Assembly: GCA_903970495.1 (NCBI GenBank)
Contig: CAJCIY010000276.1
Coordinates: forward strand, 1-40,572
Length of the DNA stretch: 40,572 nucleotides
Reading direction: 5' to 3'
DNA from: Candidatus Melainabacteria bacterium
Lineage (GTDB): Bacteria > Actinomycetota > Actinomycetes > Mycobacteriales > CAJCIY01
How positions within the stretch are numbered: the stretch's first letter is position 1; each line of letters begins with the position of its first letter. Of the stretch, positions 25,492 through 34,971 are shown piece after piece. The position numbers and the translations under genes are program-made. The notes under the pieces are model-generated. The model was not told the DNA's origin and searched no databases. It saw nothing but the letters and a program-made list of their open reading frames with translations.

Positions 25492-28010
25492 GGGGCGGCG
25501 AGAGTGACGGCGACCGCCAGCGGCGCCGGGCCGTCGGCATACGCGACCGACGTGACCGAGCCGGCCGCCGCGACGTCGCCGGCCATCGCGCGGACGCGGT
25601 CGAGCTCGCTGCTCGGGCCGGTCAGGGTGAGGGTGTCGACGGCGGCGCGCTGGGAGAGCTTCGCCTCCGACTTGGCCTTGCGGACCGCGGAGACGACGGT
25701 GGCCACGGTGGCGAGCATCGCGGGATCACCGCCGGTCGGCAGCCCGGTGGCCGACGGCCAGGGCTGGCGGTGGACCGAGCCGGTCTGCCACCACGACCAG
25801 ACCTCCTCGGTCACGAACGGCAGGAACGGCGCGAACAGCCGCAGCAGGGTCGACAGCGCCGTCGTCAGTGCGGCCCGGGCCGACTCGGTGGCGGCGCCGG
25901 TGTCGTACGCGCGGACCTTCACGACCTCGACGTAGTCGTCGCAGAAGGCCCAGAAGAACTCCTCGGCGGCCTCGAGCGCGCGGGTGTAGTCGTAGCCCTC
26001 GAAGGCCTTCGTCGCCCGGTCGACGACGCCTGCGAGCGCGGTGGTGAGCGCGAGGTCGAGCGGCTCGGTGACAGCGGCGTCGGAGACGCCGATGCCGAGG
26101 ACGAACCGCGAGACGTTGAGCAGCTTCATCGCGAGGCGCCGGCCGACCTTCATCTGGCCGGTGTCGAAGGCGGTGTCCGTACCGGGCCGGCCGCTCGCCG
26201 CCCAGTAGCGGACCGCGTCGGAGCCGTGCTCGCGGAACAGATCGATGGGCGTCGTCACGTTGCCCTTGGACTTGCTCATCTTCTTGCGGTCCGGGTCGAG
26301 GATCCAGCCGTTGATCATCGTCTGGTGCCACGGCACCGACCCGAACTCGGCGTCGGCGCGGACCATCGTCGCGAACAGCCAGGTGCGGATGATGTCGTGG
26401 CCCTGCGGCCGGACGTCCATCGGGAAGACCCGGTCGAACAGGTCCGTCCCCCAGCGGCCGGCGATCTGCGGTGTGAGTGAGGACGTCGCCCAGGTGTCCA
26501 TGATGTCGGGGTCGCCGTCGAAGCCGCCCGGCACGCCGCGCTGCTCCGGCGCGTACCCGGGCGGGCAGTCGGTCGTCGGGTCGACCGGCAGCGCGGCCTC
26601 GTCGGGCACGAGCGGGCTGGCGTAGTCGCGCTCGCCCGCCTCGTCGAGCCGGTACCAGAGCGGGAACGGCACGCCGAAGAAGCGCTGCCGGCTGATCAGC
26701 CAGTCGCTGTTGAGGCCGCCGACCCAGTTGTCGTACCGGGCCTGCATGTAGGGCGGGCTCCAGGAGAGCTCGGCGCCGCGGCCCACCAGGCGGGCTCGGA
26801 CGTCGGTGTCGCGGCCGCCGTTGCGCAGGTACCACTGCCGGCTGGTGACGATCTCCAGCGGCCGGTCGCCCTTCTCGAAGAACTTCACCGGGTGCGTGAT
26901 CGGCCGCGGCTCGCCGACGAGGTCGCCGCTCTCGCGCAGCAGCCCGACGACGCCCTCCCGCGCGGCGAACACCGTCTTGCCCGCGAGGTCCGCGTACGCC
27001 TTCGCCCCGTCGTCGCTCAGGCCCGCCGGCGCGTCGGGCAGCAGCCGGCCGTCGCGGCCGAGGATCGGACGGGTGTCGAGTGCGAGCTCGCGCCACCAGA
27101 CGACGTCGGTCACGTCGCCGAAGGTGCAGATCATCGCGATGCCCGAGCCCTTCCCGGGGTCGGCGAGCGGGTGGGCGCGCACCGGCACCTGCGCGCCGAA
27201 GACCGGCGTCGTGACGGTCTGCCCGAACAGCGGCTGGTAGCGGGCGTCGTCGGGGTGGGCGACCAGCGCCACGCAGGCCGGCAGCAGCTCCGGCCGGGTC
27301 GTCTCGATGAAGACGTCGCCGTCCGGCCCGTGGAAGCCGATGCGGTGGTACGCGCCCGGCCGCTCCCGGTCCTCGAGCTCCGCCTGGGCGACCGCGGTCC
27401 GGAACGTGATGTCCCACATCGTCGGCGCCTCGGCCGTGTACGCGTCGCCGCGCGCCAGGTCGCGCAGGAACGCGCGCTGGCTCACCGCGCGGGCGTGCGC
27501 GCCGATCGTCGTGTAGCCCAGCGACCAGTCCACCGACAGCCCGAGCGTGCGGAACGTCTCCTCGAACGCCTGCTCGTCGGTCTGCGTCAGCTCCTCGCAG
27601 AGCGCGACGAAGTTCGGCCGGCTGATCGGCACCTGGTCCTTCGGGTCGGGCTTCGCCGGCGGCGCGAAGGCGGGGTCGTAGGCCAGCGACGGCTCGCACC
27701 GCACGCCGTAGAAGTTCTGCACCCGGCGCTCGGTCGGCAGGCCGTTGTCGTCCCAGCCCATCGGGTAGAAGACGTCGCGGCCGGTCATGCGCCGGTAGCG
27801 CGCGACGCAGTCGACCTGCGCGTACCCGAAGACGGTGCCCATGTGCAGCGACCCGCTCACCGTCGGCGGCGGGGTGTCGATCGAGAAGACGGTCTCGCGG
27901 GTCGCGGCCCGGTCGAAGGCGTAGGTGCCCTGCTCGGCCCAGACCGCCGCCCACCGCGCCTCGAGTCCGTCGAGGGTCGGCTTCTCGGGCATGCGGGAGG
28001 GATCGCTCAC
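25488..28010 (-). CDS. valS: Valyl-tRNA synthetase, archaeal-like type
   Basis: An 840-residue class I synthetase that charges tRNA-Val. The HIGH motif reads HMGT (56-59) in SGSLHMGT; the CP1 editing domain spans about 195-390; KMSKS is at 577-581; an anticodon-binding helical domain follows. The catalytic core contains PMGWDDNGLPTERRV, the form seen in archaeal-type ValRS, not the common bacterial form, and there is no C-terminal coiled-coil tRNA arm. The GTG at 28010 is preferred over GTG 28016 because the minus-strand -10 TAGGCT (28023-28018) lies seven bases away. It forms an operon with the thioesterase and is divergent from folC. Confidence 0.95.
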   Translation of the reverse strand: MSDPSRMPEKPTLDGLEARWAAVWAEQGTYAFDRAATRETVFSIDTPPPTVSGSLHMGTVFGYAQVDCVARYRRMTGRDVFYPMGWDDNGLPTERRVQNFYGVRCEPSLAYDPAFAPPAKPDPKDQVPISRPNFVALCEELTQTDEQAFEETFRTLGLSVDWSLGYTTIGAHARAVSQRAFLRDLARGDAYTAEAPTMWDITFRTAVAQAELEDRERPGAYHRIGFHGPDGDVFIETTRPELLPACVALVAHPDDARYQPLFGQTVTTPVFGAQVPVRAHPLADPGKGSGIAMICTFGDVTDVVWWRELALDTRPILGRDGRLLPDAPAGLSDDGAKAYADLAGKTVFAAREGVVGLLRESGDLVGEPRPITHPVKFFEKGDRPLEIVTSRQWYLRNGGRDTDVRARLVGRGAELSWSPPYMQARYDNWVGGLNSDWLISRQRFFGVPFPLWYRLDEAGERDYASPLVPDEAALPVDPTTDCPPGYAPEQRGVPGGFDGDPDIMDTWATSSLTPQIAGRWGTDLFDRVFPMDVRPQGHDIIRTWLFATMVRADAEFGSVPWHQTMINGWILDPDRKKMSKSKGNVTTPIDLFREHGSDAVRYWAASGRPGTDTAFDTGQMKVGRRLAMKLLNVSRFVLGIGVSDAAVTEPLDLALTTALAGVVDRATKAFEGYDYTRALEAAEEFFWAFCDDYVEVVKVRAYDTGAATESARAALTTALSTLLRLFAPFLPFVTEEVWSWWQTGSVHRQPWPSATGLPTGGDPAMLATVATVVSAVRKAKSEAKLSQRAAVDTLTLTGPSSELDRVRAMAGDVAAAGSVTSVAYADGPAPLAVAVTLAAP

Positions 28011-28017
28011 GCGCACA

Positions 28018-28044
28018 AGCCTAGTAAGGCGGGTTGACTAGGTT
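28018..28044. promoter_or_regulatory. Divergent leaderless promoters for valS and folC
   Basis: On the minus strand TAGGCT (28023-28018) lies seven bases before the valS GTG at 28010. On the plus strand TAGGTT (28039-28044) lies six bases before the folC GTG at 28051. Only 40 bp separate the two start codons, and no ribosome sites are visible. Confidence 0.5.
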
Positions 28045-28050
28045 TGCGGT

Positions 28051-29403
28051 GTGGATCACGACGACCCGGTGGCGCGACTGACCGCCGAGCTCGCGGCCCG
28101 CCGGCCGCACGTCATGGTCCCGGACCTGAGCCGGATGACCGACCTCGTCGACCTGCTCGGCAGCCCGCAGCGTGCGTACCCGTCGATCCACCTCACCGGG
28201 ACGAACGGCAAGACCTCGACGGCGCGGATGGTCGACGCGCTGCTGCGGGCGCACGACCTGCGGACCGGCCGCTACACCAGCCCGCACCTCGAGGCGTACG
28301 TCGAGCGGATCGCGATCGACGGCGAGCCGATCGATGCGACGAGGCTGGCCGAGGTGTGGGACGAGATCGCGCCGCTGGTCGGCCTGGTCGACGGGCGGCA
28401 CGAGGAGCGGCTGACGTTCTTCGAGGTCGGGACGGCGCTGGCGTTCGCCGCGTTCGCGGACGCGCCGGTCGACGTCGGCGTCATCGAGGTCGGTCTCGGC
28501 GGCACGTGGGACGCGACCAACGTGATCGGCGCGGGCGTCGCCGTGATCACCCCCGTCAGCCTCGACCACACCGAGCTGCTCGGCGAGTCGGTCGCGGAGA
28601 TCGCGAGCGAGAAGGCCGGCATCATCTGCGCCGGCGCGACCGCGGTGATCGGCGGCCAGCAGCCCGAGGCGCTGGAGGTCCTGCTCGCCCGCTGCGAGGA
28701 GGTCGGCGCCCGCGCGGTCGTCGAGGGCCGCGACCTCGCCGTGCTCGACCGGCGGCTCGCGGTCGGCGGCCAGCTGGTGACGCTGGCGACGCGGGCCGCG
28801 ACGTACTCCGACGTGCTGCTGCCGTTGTTCGGCGAGCACCAGGCGCACAACGCGCTGCTCGCCCTGGCCGCGGTCGAGGCCTTCCTGGGCGGCCGCGCGC
28901 TCGATGCGGAGGTGGTCCGCGACGGCTTCGCGGCGGCCACCTCGCCGGGTCGGCTCGAGATCGTGCGGACCTCGCCGACCGTGATCCTCGACGGCGCGCA
29001 CAACCCGGCCGGCGCCGCGGCCCTCGCCGCCGGGCTGCGCGAGTCGTTCGACCTGGGCCGGCTGGTGGTCGTCGTCGGGATGCTCGCCGACAAGGACGCG
29101 GCCGGCTTCCTGGAGCAGCTCGCGCCGGTCGTGGACCACCTGGTCGCGACCGAGCCGGCCTCGCCGCGCGCGCTGCCGGCCGAGGACCTCGCCGACATCG
29201 CGCGCGACGTCCTCGGCGAGGACGACGACGTGTCGCTCGCGCCGTCGCTGCCCGAGGCGATCGACCGCGCGGTCGCGCAGGCCGACGTCGCCTTCGCGGA
29301 GACCGGCGAGGCCGGCGGCGTCGGCGTGCTCATCACCGGCTCGCTCGTCACGGTCGGCGAGGCGCGGACGCTGCTCGTCCGGCGCCAGCATCCCGCCGTC
29401 TAA
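28051..29403 (+). CDS. folC: Folylpolyglutamate synthase / dihydrofolate synthase
   Basis: A 450-residue Mur-ligase-family enzyme that adds glutamate to folates (and probably to dihydropteroate). The ATP-binding P-loop is GTNGKTS at 50-56. Downstream are the family blocks [53 protein letters not shown] and [11 protein letters not shown]. The GTG at 28051 has TAGGTT six bases upstream and no Shine-Dalgarno sequence. Its stop TAA is the first part of the -10 of ndk. Many actinobacteria carry a DUF4233 gene between folC and ndk; it is absent here. Confidence 0.95.
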   Translation: MDHDDPVARLTAELAARRPHVMVPDLSRMTDLVDLLGSPQRAYPSIHLTGTNGKTSTARMVDALLRAHDLRTGRYTSPHLEAYVERIAIDGEPIDATRLAEVWDEIAPLVGLVDGRHEERLTFFEVGTALAFAAFADAPVDVGVIEVGLGGTWDATNVIGAGVAVITPVSLDHTELLGESVAEIASEKAGIICAGATAVIGGQQPEALEVLLARCEEVGARAVVEGRDLAVLDRRLAVGGQLVTLATRAATYSDVLLPLFGEHQAHNALLALAAVEAFLGGRALDAEVVRDGFAAATSPGRLEIVRTSPTVILDGAHNPAGAAALAAGLRESFDLGRLVVVVGMLADKDAAGFLEQLAPVVDHLVATEPASPRALPAEDLADIARDVLGEDDDVSLAPSLPEAIDRAVAQADVAFAETGEAGGVGVLITGSLVTVGEARTLLVRRQHPAV

Positions 29404-29406
29404 GGT
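29401..29406 (+). promoter_or_regulatory. -10 hexamer of ndk, containing the folC stop codon
   Basis: TAAGGT (TANNNT) starts with the folC stop TAA and ends eight bases before the ndk GTG at 29415. No ribosome site is visible, so a near-leaderless ndk transcript is likely. Confidence 0.42.
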
Positions 29407-29414
29407 TGCCCGCC

Positions 29415-29819
29415 GTGGAGAGAACCCTGGTCCTGGTCAAGCCCGACGGCGTACGCCGGGGGCTGGTCGGCGAGGTGCTCAGCCGCCTCGAGCGCAAGGG
29501 CTTCACGCTGGTCGCCGCAGAGCTGCGCACCCTCGACGCCGCCACGGCACGGACCCACTACGGCGAGCACGAGGGCAAGCCGTTCTTCGAGGGCCTCGTC
29601 GCGTTCATCACCGGCGGGCCGACCTTCTGTGCGGTCGTCGAGGGGCCGGACGTCATCGCGTCGTGGCGGACCATGATGGGCGCGACGAACCCGGCCGTCG
29701 CGGCGCCGGGCACCATCCGCGGTGACCTGGCGAGCGCGATGCCCGACAACCTCACGCACGGCTCGGACGCGCCGGAGTCGGCGGCCCGCGAGATCGCGCT
29801 GTTCTTCCCCGGCCTGTGA
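29415..29819 (+). CDS. ndk: Nucleoside diphosphate kinase
   Basis: A 134-residue kinase that transfers the gamma phosphate of ATP to other nucleoside diphosphates. The N-terminus is [17 protein letters not shown], and the phosphohistidine is His115 in NLTHGSD. Arg103 in TIRGD and the terminal region complete the usual active site. It is full length for the family. It starts at GTG 29415, 11 bp after the folC stop. Two tandem hairpins follow the stop. Confidence 0.97.
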   Translation: MERTLVLVKPDGVRRGLVGEVLSRLERKGFTLVAAELRTLDAATARTHYGEHEGKPFFEGLVAFITGGPTFCAVVEGPDVIASWRTMMGATNPAVAAPGTIRGDLASAMPDNLTHGSDAPESAAREIALFFPGL

Positions 29820-29835
29820 GACCTGCCTGAGGATC

Positions 29836-29885
29836 GCTGGTCCGTACGGGCCAGCACGGCGTGGTCCGAGCGGGCCAGCGCCGGC
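29836..29885 (+). terminator. Two tandem 24-bp repeats, each a hairpin, after ndk
   Basis: The first hairpin is an 8-bp stem GCTGGTCC/GGGCCAGC with loop GTAC (29836-29855). The second has stem TGGTCC/GGGCCA with loop GAGC (29862-29877). Both keep a T-G wobble at the same place. The units 29838-29861 and 29862-29885 are contiguous repeats. They probably end the folC-ndk transcript. Confidence 0.6.
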
Positions 29886-29932
29886 GCGTACGCAGCGTGA
29901 CCTGGCCGTTTCCGCCTCCCTGCCGTAGCGGA

Positions 29933-29938
29933 TAGCAT
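29933..29938 (+). promoter_or_regulatory. Possible -10 hexamer upstream of mreB
   Basis: TAGCAT (TANNNT) lies 111 bp before the mreB ATG, in an unusually AT-containing stretch of the 230-bp gap. It would give a leader of about 100 nt. The -35 is not clear. Confidence 0.38.
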
Positions 29939-30049
29939 CGGGATGCGCCGGCTGGGCTGAGCCGGCGACCTCCCCGCACCTGCAGCCCTTCGATCCAGAC
30001 CTTGCGCCCGCACCTCGGCGCACCCCGTCAGGAAGGCATCAACCCACCC

Positions 30050-31087
30050 ATGGCCTCGTCGTCCACCCTGTCGTTCCTCGGCCGTGACATGGCCGTCGAC
30101 CTCGGCACCGCCAACACCCTCGTCTACGTCCGGGGCAAGGGCATCGTGCTCAACGAGCCGTCGGTGGTGGCGATCAACACCGGCACCGGGGGCATCCTCG
30201 CGGTCGGCTCCGAAGCCAAGCGGATGATCGGCCGCACCCCCGGCAACATCGTGGCGATCCGGCCGCTCAAGGACGGCGTCATCGCCGACTTCGAGACGAC
30301 CGAGCGGATGCTGCGCTACTTCATCCAGAAGGTGCACCGCCGTCGCCGCTACAACCGGCCGCGCCTGGTCGTGTGCGTGCCGAGCGGCATCACCGGCGTC
30401 GAGCAGCGCGCCGTCAAGGACGCCGGGTACGCCGCGGGCGCCCGCAAGGTCTACATCATCGAGGAGCCGATGGCCGCCGCGATCGGCGCCGGGCTCCCCG
30501 TCCACGAGCCGACCGGGAACATGGTCGTCGACATCGGCGGCGGCACGACCGAGGTCGCCGTGATCTCGCTCGGCGGCATCGTGACGAGCCAGTCGATCCG
30601 CACCGGCGGCGACGAGCTCGACGCGGCGATCATCTCGTACGTGAAGAAGGAGTACTCGCTGATGCTCGGCGAGCGCACCGCCGAAGAGATCAAGATGACG
30701 ATCGGGTCGGCCTTCCCGGCGCCCGACGAGCCGCACGCCGAGATCCGCGGCCGCGACCTGGTCAGCGGTCTGCCCAAGACGATCGTGGTCAGCGCCGAGG
30801 AGATCCGCAAGGCGATCGAGGAGCCGGTCAGCTCCATCGTCGACGCGGTCAAGACGACGCTCGACAAGTGCCCGCCGGAGCTGTCCGGCGACATCATGGA
30901 CCGCGGCATCGTCCTCACCGGCGGCGGCGCGCTGCTGACCGGGCTCGACGAGCGGCTGCGCCACGAGACCGGCATGCCGATCCACATCACCGACAACCCG
31001 CTGCACTCGGTCGCGATGGGCTCGGGCAAGTGCGTCGAGGAGTTCGAGGCGCTGCAGCAGGTCCTCATCGCCGAGCAGAAGCACTGA
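30050..31087 (+). CDS. mreB: Rod shape-determining protein MreB (actin homologue)
   Basis: A 345-residue bacterial actin that polymerises beneath the membrane and guides lateral wall synthesis. Phosphate 1 loop: [14 protein letters not shown] (residues 14-27). Phosphate 2: [18 protein letters not shown]. The adenosine motif is [36 protein letters not shown] is standard. The ATG at 30050 lies about 13 bases after AGGAAGG. It is the first gene of the mreB-mreC-mreD-mrdA-rodA cluster. Confidence 0.96.
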   Translation: MASSSTLSFLGRDMAVDLGTANTLVYVRGKGIVLNEPSVVAINTGTGGILAVGSEAKRMIGRTPGNIVAIRPLKDGVIADFETTERMLRYFIQKVHRRRRYNRPRLVVCVPSGITGVEQRAVKDAGYAAGARKVYIIEEPMAAAIGAGLPVHEPTGNMVVDIGGGTTEVAVISLGGIVTSQSIRTGGDELDAAIISYVKKEYSLMLGERTAEEIKMTIGSAFPAPDEPHAEIRGRDLVSGLPKTIVVSAEEIRKAIEEPVSSIVDAVKTTLDKCPPELSGDIMDRGIVLTGGGALLTGLDERLRHETGMPIHITDNPLHSVAMGSGKCVEEFEALQQVLIAEQKH

Positions 31088-31109
31088 CGGTCGCGGTCTA
31101 AGAGGACGA

Positions 31110-31136
31110 CCCCCGCCGGCGTCAGGCCGCCGGGGG
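31110..31136 (+). repeat. GC-rich hairpin between mreB and mreC
   Basis: Arms 31110-31120 and 31126-31136 pair with one C-C mismatch around the loop GTCAG. The hairpin ends seven bases before the mreC ATG, where a ribosome site would lie. It may lower expression of mreC relative to mreB, by partial termination or by blocking initiation. Confidence 0.5.
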
Positions 31137-31143
31137 CCACCAC

Positions 31144-32154
31144 ATGAACCGCGAACCGCGGCGGCTGCGCATCGTGCTCGCCGTGCTGGTGCTCACCGCC
31201 TTCACCCTCATCACGCTCGACTACCGCGCCGGCAAGGGCGGGGTGCTCGGCGGTGTGCGCCGCGTGGTCTCCGACGTGCTCAGCCCGATCGAGTCGGGCT
31301 TCTCACGCGGGCTCCGGCCGGTCGGGCACCTCCTCGGCGACGTCTGGCACTCCGGCCGGGACGGCGACAAGGTCCGGACGCTGCAGCAGCGGGTGGCGAC
31401 GCTGCAGGCGCAGATCCGGCAGCAGGCCGACGTCGACGCGAAGGAGGCCTCGCTGCAGCAGCTGCTGACCTTCGCCGGCAGGCAGAGCTTCGGCATCGTG
31501 CCGGCCGAGGTGATCGGCACCGGCGACGCGTCCGGCTTCGACGACACCGTGACGATCGACGTCGGCACCTCCGACGGGGTCGTCCCCGACATGACCGTCA
31601 TCGCCGGGACGACGCGGGGCGGCGGCCTGGTCGGCCGGGTCCTCACCGCGAGCGCGCACGCGTCCATCGTCGCCGTCGTGATCGACCCCGGTTTCGGGGT
31701 CGGCTCCCGGCTGGTGACCAACAGCCAGACCGGCATCACCGCGGGCCACGGCCTCGCGCCGCTGACCTTCACCCCGCTCGCGTCGAACGTCCGGCCGCAG
31801 AAGGGCCAGGTCGTCGAGACCGTGGGCAGCGACACCTACGCGCCGGGCATCCCGATCGGCACCGTCGAGTCGATCGGCCCGACGCCGGGCGCCACCACCG
31901 TCACGGCCAGCGTGGTGCCGTTCTTCGACTACACCTCGCTCGACATCGTCGGCGTCGTCGTCGAGCCGAAGACCGGGACGGGCGTGAAGCCGGTGCTGCC
32001 CACGGTGACCGCGACGACGACCGTCACCGTCACCCTGACGCCGACACCCACGGTGACGCGGACGCCGGGGTCGACGCCGACCGGCACCTCGACGAGCACC
32101 GCGACGAGCACCGCCGGTCGCCCCACCGCGACCACCACCGCGGCCGGCCCCTGA
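31144..32154 (+). CDS. mreC: Rod shape-determining protein MreC
   Basis: A 336-residue bitopic protein that links MreB to the periplasmic wall synthesis machinery. One membrane helix lies at about 9-25. A coiled coil with TLQQRVATLQAQIRQQ follows at about 77-108, then two beta barrels (about 115-275). A Thr/Pro/Ser-rich tail (about 280-336, with TPTPTVT and STSTATST) extends beyond the fold, as in other actinobacterial MreC. No Shine-Dalgarno site is clear; a GC-rich hairpin precedes the ATG. Its stop overlaps the mreD ATG by one base. Confidence 0.93.
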   Translation: MNREPRRLRIVLAVLVLTAFTLITLDYRAGKGGVLGGVRRVVSDVLSPIESGFSRGLRPVGHLLGDVWHSGRDGDKVRTLQQRVATLQAQIRQQADVDAKEASLQQLLTFAGRQSFGIVPAEVIGTGDASGFDDTVTIDVGTSDGVVPDMTVIAGTTRGGGLVGRVLTASAHASIVAVVIDPGFGVGSRLVTNSQTGITAGHGLAPLTFTPLASNVRPQKGQVVETVGSDTYAPGIPIGTVESIGPTPGATTVTASVVPFFDYTSLDIVGVVVEPKTGTGVKPVLPTVTATTTVTVTLTPTPTVTRTPGSTPTGTSTSTATSTAGRPTATTTAAGP

Positions 32155-32663
32155 TGGCGCTCCGCCGGGTCGCCGCCGTGGTGATCATCGTGACCGTCCT
32201 GCTGGTGCAGCTCGCCGCCCTCAACCGCATCACGACGCCGGCCGCGGCGCCGAACCTGATCCTGGTCGTCGTGCTCGTCCTCGCCCTGCTCGAGGGCCCG
32301 GCCGCGGGCATGGCGTACGGCTTCGGCGGCGGTCTGCTGGGGGACGCGCTGTCCACCCACGCGTTCGGCCGGCTGGCGCTGGTCTGGACCGTGGCCGGCT
32401 ACCTCGCCGGGCTGATGCACGACCCCGGCGGCCGGGCGGGCGAACGCTCCGCCGCGCTCCCGCTGCTCGCGGTGGGCGGGCTCTGCGCGGCCTCGACCCT
32501 GGCGTACGCGGCCCTCGACGTCGTGGTGGGCGCGGCGCACGACTCGACGTACCACCTGATCCGGCAGGCGGTCGCCGTCGGCGTCTACGGCGTCGTGCTG
32601 GCGCCGTTCGTCTACCTGGTGCTCCGGCCCGCGCTGCGACGCCTGGAGCCGAACCGCGCATGA
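32154..32663 (+). CDS. mreD: Rod shape-determining protein MreD
   Basis: A 169-residue polytopic membrane protein with about five helices (8-24, 32-50, 66-85, 99-118, 135-156). It carries the family motif PNLILVVVLVLALLEGPAAGMAYGFGGGLLGD, where the G-rich loop is typical of MreD. It forms part of the elongasome with MreC, PBP2 and RodA. The ATG shares its A with the mreC TGA (TGATG), so it is translationally coupled. Confidence 0.9.
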   Translation: MALRRVAAVVIIVTVLLVQLAALNRITTPAAAPNLILVVVLVLALLEGPAAGMAYGFGGGLLGDALSTHAFGRLALVWTVAGYLAGLMHDPGGRAGERSAALPLLAVGGLCAASTLAYAALDVVVGAAHDSTYHLIRQAVAVGVYGVVLAPFVYLVLRPALRRLEPNRA

Positions 32664-32748
32664 CCGATTTCTCACCCTCCGCACAGCGCACCGGCGTCGC
32701 CTCCGCAGGTACCGTCGAGGCCGCCCACCTTCCGGAAGGACCCCGCTC

Positions 32749-34971
32749 GTGAACGACCGCGCCCGCCAGCGGGTGTTCGTGCTGCGGGTCCTCGTCGTCT
32801 CGCTCGTCGCGACGCTGCTCGGCCGGCTCTGGTACGTGCAGGTGCTGTCCGGTCCCACGTACCGCGCGCAGGCGGCCTCCAACGAGCAGCGGCAGCTGGT
32901 CACACCGGCGCCGCGCGGCGAGATCGTCGACGACGAGGGACGGGTCCTCGCCGACGACAGCTACGAGTACGTCGTCACCGTCAACGAGGACACCCTCGCC
33001 GCACAGAAGGACAAGGGCCTCGTCGTGCTGCGGCGGCTCGCGCCGATCGTGGGGGAGTCGGTCGCCGACCTGCAGGTCAAGACGCGGCTCTGCGGCGACA
33101 AGAACGCCCAGGGTCAGGTCTACCGGTCGCCCGACTGCTACACCGGCTCGCCCTACGAGCCCATCCCGGTCAAGGCGTTCGCGCCGACCGACTCCGCCGC
33201 GCTGACCAGGGCGCTCGTCGTGGTCGAGCGGTCCGAGCTCTTCCCCGGCGTCGCGATCTCCGAGCAGCAGGTCCGCCAGTACCCGTACGGGTCGGTGGCC
33301 GGGCAGGAGCTGGGCTACCTCGAGGCCATCAGCGCGCAGCAGCTCACCGAGAAGCAGTACGCGGGCTACCAGCCGACCGACCTCGTCGGGCAGACCGGCC
33401 TGGAGGACGAGTACGACAAGGAGCTGCGCGGCACCGACTCGGTCAAGACGGTCAGCGTCGACGCGACCGGCAAGGTGACCGGCACGATCAGCCAGACGCA
33501 GCCGGTGCCGGGCGACACGCTCGTGACCAACATCGACGCCGGGCTGCAGCAGGCGGTCGAGAAGGAGCTCGCGAACGGCATCAAGATCGCGCACTCGCAG
33601 AACGGGTTCGGCACCACCGCAGCCGCGGTCGTGATGAACGTCCGCACCGGCGCGGTCCTGGCGCTCGCGAGCCTGCCGGACTACGACCCGAACGAGTTCA
33701 CCGGCGGCATCTCGACGGCGAACTACGCAGCGCTGACCGACCCGGACGCGTCGAACCCGCTGATCCCCCGGGCGTACCAGGCCGACTTCCCACCGGGGTC
33801 GACGTTCAAGATCTCCTCGGCGTCGGCGATCCTGCAGAACCAGATCGACGGCGCGACGCCGACGTCGCTCTCGACGTGTGGGGCGTCGTACACGGCCGGC
33901 GACGAGGCCTTCCACAACTTCGAGGGCGAGGCGCTGGGCGACATCGACCTGCTCACCGCCATCCAGCACTCCTGCGACACGTTCTTCTACAAGTTCGCCT
34001 ACGACGCCTGGGTCCGCGACGGCGGCCCGCGGCTCACGACCGCGCAGCTCGCCAAGCCCGACCAGCAGCTGTTCGTGAAGATGGCCAAGGCCTACGGCTA
34101 CGGCCAGGCCACCGGCATCGACCTGCCGAACGAGTTCACCGGCGTGCTCGACGACCGGAAGCAGACCGCCGCCGCTGCCGCGTACGCGCACCAGCAGGCC
34201 TGCCTCGGCGCGCACCAACACCCGACCGACCCGGCGCGGGAGGCCGCCGACGCGAAGACCTGCGCGGTCCCGCTGAACCAGGCCGAGGCGCTGCAGGCCG
34301 GTGACGCACTCGACTTCGCGATCGGGCAGGGCGGCCAGGTCGACGTGACGGTGCTGCAGCAGGCGGTGGCCTACGCCGCCGTCGCCAACGGCGGCACCCG
34401 CGTCGTACCCGAGATCGCGAAGGCCTTCATCTCCTCGACGGGCAAGGTCACGACGGTCAAGCCGAAGACGGCCGGCAAGGTCCCGGTCAGCGCCGCGAAC
34501 CTCGCCGCGATCCGGACCGGCTTCACCGAGGTCGTGCAGGACCCCGGCGGCACCGGCACCGGCGCCGGCTTCCCGGCGCAGCTCGACGTCGCCGGCAAGA
34601 CCGGCACCGCCGACGTCGCCGCGACCGGACCGCTGGCGGACCAGCCCGAGTCGTGGTTCGTGTCGATGGAGCCGGTCAGCGACCCGCAGTACGTCGTGGC
34701 CGTGATGATCGAGCACGGTGGCCAGGGCGCGTTCGCCGCGGGCGAGACCAACGCCAACATCCTCAAGGACATGTACGGCCTCGGCGGCCACAAGGCCGTC
34801 TTCCCCGGCGGCAAGGTCCCGGCCACGCTGCCGAAGATCTCCGCGACCGGCGCCATCACGCCGCCGCAGAAGGGGATCATCGGCGTGACGAAGGAGCCCG
34901 GCCAGCCCGGCGGCACGCCGGTGATCGTCGCCGCCGACGGGACCGTCACCATCGGGCGGGAGAACGACTGA
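32749..34971 (+). CDS. mrdA: Penicillin-binding protein 2 (peptidoglycan transpeptidase of elongation)
   Basis: A 740-residue class B penicillin-binding protein that cross-links lateral wall peptidoglycan with RodA. The N-terminal membrane helix is at about 10-30; the dimerisation/pedestal domain follows (APRGEIVDDEGRVLA). The transpeptidase motifs are S351-T-F-K354, S408-C-D410 and K617-T-G619. A Gly/Pro-rich tail follows residue 690. The GTG at 32749 is preceded by GGAAGGA, which lies in the 12-bp palindrome CCTTCCGGAAGG (32728-32739). The stop shares a base with the rodA ATG. Confidence 0.95.
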   Translation: MNDRARQRVFVLRVLVVSLVATLLGRLWYVQVLSGPTYRAQAASNEQRQLVTPAPRGEIVDDEGRVLADDSYEYVVTVNEDTLAAQKDKGLVVLRRLAPIVGESVADLQVKTRLCGDKNAQGQVYRSPDCYTGSPYEPIPVKAFAPTDSAALTRALVVVERSELFPGVAISEQQVRQYPYGSVAGQELGYLEAISAQQLTEKQYAGYQPTDLVGQTGLEDEYDKELRGTDSVKTVSVDATGKVTGTISQTQPVPGDTLVTNIDAGLQQAVEKELANGIKIAHSQNGFGTTAAAVVMNVRTGAVLALASLPDYDPNEFTGGISTANYAALTDPDASNPLIPRAYQADFPPGSTFKISSASAILQNQIDGATPTSLSTCGASYTAGDEAFHNFEGEALGDIDLLTAIQHSCDTFFYKFAYDAWVRDGGPRLTTAQLAKPDQQLFVKMAKAYGYGQATGIDLPNEFTGVLDDRKQTAAAAAYAHQQACLGAHQHPTDPAREAADAKTCAVPLNQAEALQAGDALDFAIGQGGQVDVTVLQQAVAYAAVANGGTRVVPEIAKAFISSTGKVTTVKPKTAGKVPVSAANLAAIRTGFTEVVQDPGGTGTGAGFPAQLDVAGKTGTADVAATGPLADQPESWFVSMEPVSDPQYVVAVMIEHGGQGAFAAGETNANILKDMYGLGGHKAVFPGGKVPATLPKISATGAITPPQKGIIGVTKEPGQPGGTPVIVAADGTVTIGREND

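Noticed and set aside
30002-30049. Earlier start for mreB at 30002
   Set aside because: The extra codons are Pro/Arg-rich and unlike MreB; the family N-terminus begins near the ATG at 30050.
31980-32151. Thr/Pro-rich repeats at the mreC 3' end as a separate repeat element
   Set aside because: They are in frame, end at the mreC stop and match the low-complexity tail usual for actinobacterial MreC.
32728-32739. CCTTCCGGAAGG palindrome before mrdA as an operator
   Set aside because: Its right arm is simply the GGAAGGA ribosome site; a 12-bp palindrome alone is weak evidence here.
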